Part shown: one piece after another, positions 42,462 to 47,916 of the stretch
Numbering within the stretch: position 1 is the stretch's first letter
How the letters are laid out: each line of letters starts with the position of its first letter
Origin: Acidobacteriota bacterium
GTDB lineage: Bacteria; Acidobacteriota; Thermoanaerobaculia; Multivoradales; JBCCEF01
Length of the DNA: 47,916 nucleotides
Assembly: GCA_039030395.1 (NCBI GenBank)
Contig: JBCCEF010000030.1
Coordinates: 1 to 47,916 of the forward strand
Direction of reading: 5' to 3'
Notes under the pieces: model-generated
Seen by the model: the letters and a program-made list of their open reading frames with translations, nothing else
Told to the model about the DNA's origin: nothing
The model's database searches: none
Program-made: the position numbers and the translations under genes

Positions 42462-43499
42462 ATGGACTTCGATGACATGGGACCCGCGCGCCGGCCTCGA
42501 ATGAGGGGGCCGCTGCTCGTGACCACCAGCGAGGACCGCCGGGTCCTGATCACCGGCGCCGCCGGCCAGCTCGGCTCAGAGCTGGTTCCCGCCCTACGCC
42601 GGCGGTACGGCGCCGACGCGGTGTTGGCGACGGACATCCGCACCCTCTCCGGCGCCGCCGTCGACGGCCCGAACCGACGCCTCGACGGCACCGACCTGGA
42701 ACGCTTCGGAAGGATCGCCCGGGAGCACCGGGCGACGGTCATCTATCACCTGGTGGCGGTGCTCTCGGCCACCGGCGAGAAGGACCCGCAACGCGCCTGG
42801 AACATCAACATCGGTACCCTCACCAATGCCCTGGAGGTGGCGCGGGCGACGGGCGCCGCCCTCTTCGTGCCCAGCTCCATCGCCGCCTTCGGACCGTCGA
42901 CGCCGCCGGATCCCACCCCCCAGGACACCCTGCAGCGGCCTACCTCCATCTACGGCGTCAGCAAGGTGGCCGGCGAACTGCTGTGCGACTACTACGTCCA
43001 GCGCTACGGCCTCGACGTGCGCGGCGTCCGCTACCCGGGGTTGATCTCCTGGGCCGCCGACCCCGGCGGCGGCACCACCGACTACGCGGTGGAGATCTTC
43101 CACCAGGCCCTCACCCACAATCGCTACGAGTGCTTTCTGCGCGCTGGCACTCAACTGGACATGATGTATATGCCGGACGCCGTGCGGGCGGCCATTGAGC
43201 TGATGGAAACACCCTCCGAGCGGCTGACCCACCGCAACGCCTTCAACATCACCGCAATGCAGTTGACGCCGGAAGTGCTGGCGGCGGAGATCCGGCGCCA
43301 CCGCCCAGACTTCGAGCTGAGCTACCGGGTGAACGAGCGCAAGCAGACCATCGCCGACTCCTGGCCGCGCCGCCTCGACGACAGCGCGGCGCGCGACGAG
43401 TGGGGCTGGCAACCGCGATGGGACCTCGAAGCGATGACCGCCGACATGCTCGAACATCTCGCCGCGAGGTTGTCCGCGCCCGCCGCGAACACCCGATAG
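42462..43499 (+). CDS. NAD-dependent epimerase-type L-threonine 3-dehydrogenase
   Basis: A 345-residue extended short-chain dehydrogenase. Rossmann motif VLITGAAGQLGSEL (about residues 28-41), IYHLVAVLSATGEKDP, FVPSSIAAFGPSTPPDPTPQ and the catalytic pair YGVSK. The RPTSIYGVSK and RYPGLISWAADPGGGTTDYAVEIFHQAL elements match the threonine dehydrogenase group, which makes 2-amino-3-ketobutyrate. The kbl gene starts 40 bp later, so the pair forms the threonine-to-glycine pathway. The first ~25 residues are not conserved in the group; a later start is possible. Confidence 0.9.
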   Translation: MDFDDMGPARRPRMRGPLLVTTSEDRRVLITGAAGQLGSELVPALRRRYGADAVLATDIRTLSGAAVDGPNRRLDGTDLERFGRIAREHRATVIYHLVAVLSATGEKDPQRAWNINIGTLTNALEVARATGAALFVPSSIAAFGPSTPPDPTPQDTLQRPTSIYGVSKVAGELLCDYYVQRYGLDVRGVRYPGLISWAADPGGGTTDYAVEIFHQALTHNRYECFLRAGTQLDMMYMPDAVRAAIELMETPSERLTHRNAFNITAMQLTPEVLAAEIRRHRPDFELSYRVNERKQTIADSWPRRLDDSAARDEWGWQPRWDLEAMTADMLEHLAARLSAPAANTR

Positions 43500-43539
43500 A
43501 TCTCAGTCCGCCCTTATTCCCGACCTCAGGAGACCGTTC

Positions 43540-44850
43540 ATGCCCCTCGATCGACTATCCCAAGCCCTCGACCAGCACGTTGCCGGCCTCGCCGAAGCGG
43601 GTACCGCCAAGGGCGCCGAGACGGTGGTGGTGGACGTCCTGCCGGCGGTCGGCGAGCACGGACCGAGGTTCTTGCTCGAAGGTGAGGGGGACCGGCCGTT
43701 CCTGCGCATGAATTCAAACTCCTACCTCGGCCTTTCCCTCGACCCCGAGGTGATGGCGGCGGAGGAAGAGGCGACCCGCCGCTTCGGCGCCGGTCCCGGA
43801 GCGGTGCGCTTCATTAGCGGCACCTACCGACCGCACCTCGAACTCGAAGCGCGCCTGGCTCGCTTCCACGGCCGCGAGGCGGCAATGATCTTCAGCTCCG
43901 CCTACGCCACGGTGGTCGGCGTGCTGGTGCCGTTGACCACTCCGGGCACCTTCATCGTCAGCGACGAGCTGAACCACAACTGCATCATCAACGGCATGCG
44001 CATGGCCCGCCCGAAGGGCAAAGCGATCTACGCCCACAACGACATGGAGGACCTCGAGCGCGCCCTCGAGAAGGCCGCCGGGGCCGAAGCCGAGCGGGTG
44101 CTGCTGGTGACCGACGGCATCTTCTCGATGCGCGGCGACCACGCACCGCTGGCCGAGATCGTCGCGCTGGCGCGGCGCTTCGACGAGCGTTTTCCGGAGA
44201 ACGTGGTGGTGGTGGTGGACGACAGCCACGGCGCCGGCGCCTTCGGCGAGACCGGCCGCGGCACCGAGGAATACGCCGACGCCCGGGCGGACGTCCTGAT
44301 CGCCACCCTCGGCAAGGCCTTCGGGGTGAACGGCGGCTATGTCACGGCGAACGAGGCGGTCGTCGGCTTTCTGCGGGAGTCGGCGCCGCTCTACATTTAC
44401 TCCAACCCGATCACCGTCGGCGAAGCCCAGGCGGCAACCCGCTCCCTCGACATCCTGGACAGCGAACGGGGGCGAGCGCTGTTAAGCCACCTGCGCTCCC
44501 TCACCGAGCGCTTCGAGCGTGGGCTGGTGGGCCTCGGCTTCGAGGTGATCCCCGGCCCTCACCCGGTGGTGCCGCTGCTGGTGCGGGACACGGTGCGTAC
44601 CGGCGAGCTAGTGCGCCACCTCTATGACCACGGCGTGCTCGCCACCGGCCTGGCCTATCCGGTGGTTCCGCGCGGCGAAGAGGAGATTCGCTTCCAGGTG
44701 TGCGCCGACCACACGGTGGCCGACATCGATCAAGTGTTGGGCCACTTACGCATATTCAGAGAACGCCCTTGCAAATTACCTCGCTCTTTCAAATGCCAAG
44801 ACATCCCTGAAAGCCAAAGAAAAAGAAGTAGTAAACCTCGCTGTAAGTGA
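43540..44850 (+). CDS. kbl: Glycine C-acetyltransferase (2-amino-3-ketobutyrate CoA ligase), cut at the joint
   Basis: A PLP enzyme that splits 2-amino-3-ketobutyrate with CoA into glycine and acetyl-CoA. The real enzyme is about 400 residues: NSNSYLGLSLDPEV, RFGAGPGAVRFISGTYRPHLELE, VVVVDDSHGAGAFGETGRG and the PLP lysine in LIATLGKAFGVNGGYV (about residue 258). Sequence like the family runs to VADIDQVLGHL near 44,746, within a few residues of the normal end. The codons after that, up to the stop at 44850, come from the low-GC DNA beyond the joint and are not part of the enzyme. It follows the threonine dehydrogenase gene. Confidence 0.93.
   Translation: MPLDRLSQALDQHVAGLAEAGTAKGAETVVVDVLPAVGEHGPRFLLEGEGDRPFLRMNSNSYLGLSLDPEVMAAEEEATRRFGAGPGAVRFISGTYRPHLELEARLARFHGREAAMIFSSAYATVVGVLVPLTTPGTFIVSDELNHNCIINGMRMARPKGKAIYAHNDMEDLERALEKAAGAEAERVLLVTDGIFSMRGDHAPLAEIVALARRFDERFPENVVVVVDDSHGAGAFGETGRGTEEYADARADVLIATLGKAFGVNGGYVTANEAVVGFLRESAPLYIYSNPITVGEAQAATRSLDILDSERGRALLSHLRSLTERFERGLVGLGFEVIPGPHPVVPLLVRDTVRTGELVRHLYDHGVLATGLAYPVVPRGEEEIRFQVCADHTVADIDQVLGHLRIFRERPCKLPRSFKCQDIPESQRKRSSKPRCK
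44741..44750. other. Joint between high-GC genome and flavobacterial-type fragment
   Basis: The kbl frame and its GC-rich codon use end here, and a different reading frame of AT-richer DNA coding for an AhpD-type protein starts in mid-gene. No repeat, insertion sequence or attachment site marks the boundary. Confidence 0.85.
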
Positions 44851-45187
44851 AGTTAACGCTTGTGATTATTGTTTAGCCGCCCATACCGCTATAGGGAAAA
44901 TGAACGGATTTACAGACGAGCAAGTGCTTGAACTAAGAGCTGGTGCAGCATCTTTTGACAATAAACTTGACGCTCTGGCCAGACTGGCAAGAAACCTTAC
45001 CCAAAACAGGGGAGCTGCAAGCCAGGACGTATTGGATAACTTCTTTGCAGCCGGTTGGACCAAGGAAAACCTTATCGATACTATCGTATTGGTTGGAGAT
45101 AAGACCATCTCTAACTACCTACATAAAACTACCCAGGTACCCGTTGACTTTCCAGCGGCGCAACCACTTGAATCTGTAGAAGCATAA
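44750..45187 (+). CDS. AhpD-like carboxymuconolactone decarboxylase-family protein, 5' truncated
   Basis: About 145 residues of a protein whose N-terminal ~25 residues are missing at the joint; the frame begins AYSENALANYLALSN. The redox motif EVNACDYCLAAH (ExxCxxCxxxH) is intact, so it could be a peroxidatic disulfide reductase. The rest (GKMNGFTDEQVLELRAG, VLVGDKTISNYLHKTTQVPVDFP) is closest in style to flavobacterial members. Codon use is AT-rich and unlike the first 44.7 kb. Confidence 0.85.
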   Translation, partial: AYSENALANYLALSNAKTSLKAKEKEVVNLAVSEVNACDYCLAAHTAIGKMNGFTDEQVLELRAGAASFDNKLDALARLARNLTQNRGAASQDVLDNFFAAGWTKENLIDTIVLVGDKTISNYLHKTTQVPVDFPAAQPLESVEA

Positions 45188-45212
45188 TTATAAACTATCT
45201 AAATATCTAAAA

Positions 45213-45620
45213 ATGAAAAAAGTATTAGCAGTATTGGTATTGGCTCTTGGAGCGCTGGTAAGCGGAAATGCCCAGGACAAAATGATGAAGGATGCCAAAA
45301 TGATGAAAGACAAGGCAGAGGTGATCAGCCTTGAGCAAACCCCCGGTGAGTTCACTCAAAAACAGCTTACTGTAAAGGCTGGCACCTATGTCTTCGAGAT
45401 CCACAATAACAATGTGGGACATGATGTTGGATTTGTTCTGGTAGAAAAAGGAAAAGACATCAGCAAGCCGGAGAATCATATCCAGACGGCCTATGTGACA
45501 GAAGCTGTTGCTACTGGAAAGACTCAAAGGTCTAAGCCAACAAATTTGGAAAAAGGAGAGTATGTATATTTCTGTCCTTTAAACCCAACGGCTACTGATA
45601 ATACACTTGTAGTTGAGTAA
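45213..45620 (+). CDS. Small secreted cupredoxin-fold protein
   Basis: A 135-residue exported protein with a signal peptide (MKKVLAVLVLALGALVSGNAQ) and then a beta-rich domain with FEIHNNNVGHDVGFVL and a YVYFCPLNP end. A blue-copper site would use His, Cys, His, Met. The first His and the Cys are present, but the later His and Met are missing in the CPLNPTATDN loop. The same CPLNPT loop is common in flavobacterial relatives, so this is probably normal for the group. Typical Bacteroidota leader (A-rich, no Shine-Dalgarno). Confidence 0.85.
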   Translation: MKKVLAVLVLALGALVSGNAQDKMMKDAKMMKDKAEVISLEQTPGEFTQKQLTVKAGTYVFEIHNNNVGHDVGFVLVEKGKDISKPENHIQTAYVTEAVATGKTQRSKPTNLEKGEYVYFCPLNPTATDNTLVVE

Positions 45621-45643
45621 GCACCCATAATATGTAGAAAATT

Positions 45644-45671
45644 GAAGGCCTTGATGATGAGGCAGGCCTTC
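45644..45671. terminator. Hairpin between convergent cupredoxin and dinB genes
   Basis: GAAGGCCT (45644-45651) with AGGCCTTC (45664-45671), 12-nt loop, followed by an A/T-rich run on the + strand. It lies 23 bp after one stop and touches the other, so it may end both transcripts. Confidence 0.55.
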
Positions 45672-45868
45672 TAAAAATCAAATTTTAATTGAATGGAAAC
45701 CGAATCTTCTTTAGGTTCGGTTTTCTTTTTTTCTGTATTCAGATTGGCCAGCGAAATTCCAAGCAACCTAACCGAATTCTGAAGGTTTTCCTGATAAAGG
45801 AGTTCTTTGGTCATTTGCAGGATGAGATTTTTATCTGACACAAAATAGGGCAGGGTTTTGCTGCGTGT
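45671..45868 (-). CDS. dinB: DNA polymerase IV (DinB) C-terminus, 5' truncated
   Basis: About 65 residues of the little-finger domain of a Y-family polymerase: [29 protein letters not shown] and a terminal QLKFDF resembling the LxLDF beta-clamp binding end. The upstream part is missing because the DNA switches to secA at about 45,868. AT-rich codons and style agree with the preceding flavobacterial genes. Confidence 0.75.
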   Translation of the reverse strand, partial: TRSKTLPYFVSDKNLILQMTKELLYQENLQNSVRLLGISLANLNTEKKKTEPKEDSVSIQLKFDF

Positions 45869-45871
45869 CTT
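45866..45871. other. Joint between flavobacterial fragment and Alteromonas-like secA
   Basis: The dinB frame on the minus strand fits its family up to about 45,866; the secA frame on the plus strand fits its own from 45,869 ([19 protein letters not shown]). Two genes of different organisms meet here with no overlap. Confidence 0.85.
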
Positions 45872-47916
45872 GACGATATTCTTGTAGAAGCCTTCGCTAC
45901 CGTGCGTGAAGCAAGTAAACGGGTTTACGGTATGCGTCACTTCGACGTGCAGATGCTAGGCGGTCAAGTACTTCACCAAGGTAAAATTTCAGAAATGCGC
46001 ACGGGTGAAGGTAAGACGCTAACTGCTACCTTGCCAACTTACCTTAATGCTTTGTCTGGCAAAGGGGTTCACGTTGTTACTGTGAATGATTACCTTGCTC
46101 GTCGTGATGCTGAGTGGAGTAACCAGTTATTTACTTACCTAGGTATGCGTGTGGGCTGTAACGTGCCTGGTATGTCGCCGCAGCAAAAGCGTGAAGCTTA
46201 TCAAGCTGACGTAACCTATGGTACGAACAACGAATTTGGTTTTGACTACCTTCGTGACAATATGGCATTTAGCCCACAAGACCGCGTACAGCGCCCGCTT
46301 AACTATGCGGTAGTGGATGAAGTTGACTCAATTCTTATCGACGAAGCCCGTACACCACTTATTATTTCTGGTCAGGCCGAAGATAGCTCAGAGCTATATC
46401 GCCGCATCAACACCATTATTCCTAAACTTGTTCAGCAAGAAAAAGAGGATGAAGAAGGCCAAGAGGGCGATGGTGACTACACGATTGACCTTAAGGCAAA
46501 ACAAATTCATCTTACCGAGCGCGGTCAAATTCACGTTGAGGAAATTCTTCAACAAGAGGGCATGCTGCCTGAAGGCGAGTCGCTGTTTGCTGCAGGTAAT
46601 ATTTCACTGCTTCATCATATTAACGCTGCGCTTCGTGCACACAAGTTGTTTGCTAAAGACGTAGACTACATCGTTAAAGAAGACCAAATCGTTATTGTTG
46701 ACGAGCATACGGGTCGTACGATGGAAGGCCGTCGCTGGTCTGAAGGTCTGCACCAAGCTGTAGAAGCGAAAGAAGGGGTTCGTATTCAAAACGAAAACCA
46801 AACCCTTGCGTCAATTACCTTCCAGAATTACTTCCGCTTGTATAACAAGCTTGCGGGTATGACAGGTACTGCCGATACAGAAGCATTCGAATTTAACCAT
46901 ATTTACGGCTTAGAAACGGTAGTTATCCCGACAAACCGTCCTATGCAGCGTAAAGATATGGCTGACCTCATCTACCTAACGGCAGAAGAAAAATACGAAG
47001 CCATTGTTGAAGACATTAAAGAGTGCGTTAAACGCGGTCAACCTACACTTGTGGGTACTGTGTCTATCGAGAATTCAGAACTCATTTCTCGTATTCTTAA
47101 GAAATCGAAGATTCCTCATAAAGTGCTTAACGCTAAGTTCCACGAACACGAAGCTGATATCGTTGCCCAAGCTGGTAAGCCAGGCGCGGTTACGATTGCG
47201 ACTAACATGGCAGGTCGTGGTACCGATATCGTGTTAGGTGGTAACTGGCAGGCAGAAGTAGAAAAGATTGAAAATCCAACTGAAGAGCAAATTAAAAAGA
47301 TTAAGGCTGAGTGGAAAGAAAGACACGATGCCGTGCTTGCATCAGGTGGCTTACATATTATTGGTACAGAGCGTCACGAGTCTCGCCGTATTGATAACCA
47401 GCTTCGCGGTCGTTCGGGTCGTCAGGGTGACCCGGGTTCAAGCCGTTTCTACCTTTCATTAGACGACGCACTTATGCGTATCTTTGCCTCTGAAAAAATG
47501 GGCAACATGATGAAGCGTTTAGGTATGGAGCGCGGTGAAGCCATTGAGCATCCGTGGGTAACTCGCGCCATCGAGAATGCACAGCGCAAAGTAGAAGGTC
47601 GTAACTTCGACATTCGTAAGCAGTTGCTTGAATACGATGATGTGGCTAACGACCAGCGTAAAGTTATCTACGAACAGCGTAATGAGCTTCTTGATGAAGG
47701 CGATATTAGCGAGACTATCGCGGCTATTCGTGAAGACGTTATTTCAAGTGTTGTCGATGAGTACATTCCGCCACAGTCTCTTGAAGAAATGTGGGACGTA
47801 AGCGGACTTGAAGAGCGCATGCGTGCCGATTTCGCCGTAGACTTGCCAATCAAGACCTGGCTTGAAAATGACGACAAACTTTACGAAGAGAAGCTTCGCG
47901 AGCGCATTCTTGGCGA
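45869..47916 (+). CDS. secA: Preprotein translocase ATPase SecA, both ends missing
   Basis: 682 codons of SecA, the ATPase that drives proteins through SecYEG. The fragment begins near residue 61 of the E. coli protein and runs past the helical-wing region. Walker [19 protein letters not shown], the [17 protein letters not shown] block, [17 protein letters not shown] (DEVD Walker B), [16 protein letters not shown] and [14 protein letters not shown] are all intact. The style is gammaproteobacterial, most like Alteromonas or relatives. The frame is open to the window end. It does not belong with the main segment. Confidence 0.97.

Noticed and set aside
44750-47916. Horizontal transfer of an AhpD/dinB/secA block
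   Set aside because: Genes are cut at both ends, no mobile element is present, and a housekeeping secA fragment without its N-terminus is not a plausible cargo.
1-47916. tRNA, rRNA, riboswitch, prophage, plasmid or transposase
   Set aside because: None was recognised on either strand; the only repeats seen are the structured element, the Fic-upstream array and low-complexity coding repeats.

Overview
The window is not one genome. Positions 1 to about 44,745 are high-GC DNA that reads as one bacterial chromosome segment. Its gene content and style suggest an uncultured Acidobacteriota-like marine or sediment bacterium: a Fic protein, a TonB-dependent receptor with a PepSY partner, an amidohydrolase-CIA30 fusion, a transaldolase-glucose-6-phosphate isomerase fusion and many secreted repeat proteins. 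That placement is an inference from gene flavour. Positions ~44,745-45,868 are low-GC DNA with flavobacterial gene types (a 5'-truncated AhpD-like protein, a small cupredoxin-fold protein, a 5'-truncated dinB tail). Positions ~45,868-47,916 are a secA fragment that reads like Alteromonas or a close gammaproteobacterium. Genes are cut at both joints, so I read the right end as a chimeric assembly rather than gene transfer.

Layout of the main segment. 1-4.9 kb: a secreted protein, an ECF sigma factor with a membrane-anchored YCII-domain partner, a secreted VWA protein with three C-terminal repeats, and a protein with two MerR-like DNA-binding modules. 4.9-13 kb: cobalamin adenosyltransferase, an unknown protein, a sulfatase-fold enzyme without the usual cysteine, a structured intergenic repeat, a lipase-3-fold protein lacking the canonical serine, a CPXCG zinc peptide, a methyltransferase, and argG-argH. 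13-20.3 kb: a secreted protein built of four repeats, then an ABC exporter, amidohydrolase and DesK/NarL-type two-component operon. 20.3-25.1 kb: a divergent CoaBC-like flavoprotein, a DEAD-box helicase with a long Ala/Pro tail, and ornithine aminotransferase. 25.2-27.5 kb: an accessory patch with a Fic protein behind a 5-copy decamer array and a lower-GC gene with a TIR/deoxyribosyltransferase-like domain. 27.7-31.2 kb: signal peptidase I, dienelactone hydrolase and a sodium:solute symporter. 31.2-36.7 kb: a metal-uptake cluster starting with a promoter, a Fur/Zur-like palindrome and a cysteine-poor S4 paralogue, followed by TonB receptor, DUF3325, DUF3649 and PepSY genes. 36.7-40.4 kb: pgl and tal-pgi, then a second copy of the structured repeat. 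40.6-44.7 kb: a CusF-like lipoprotein, protoporphyrinogen oxidase with no standard start codon, and a threonine-to-glycine pair (epimerase-type threonine dehydrogenase and kbl).

The most interesting items are the S4 paralogue under a metal-type operator at the head of a TonB uptake cluster, the dispersed two-copy hairpin element with compensatory base changes, and the Fic / TIR-like patch with its phased repeats. No tRNA, rRNA, CRISPR array, transposase or prophage gene was seen.
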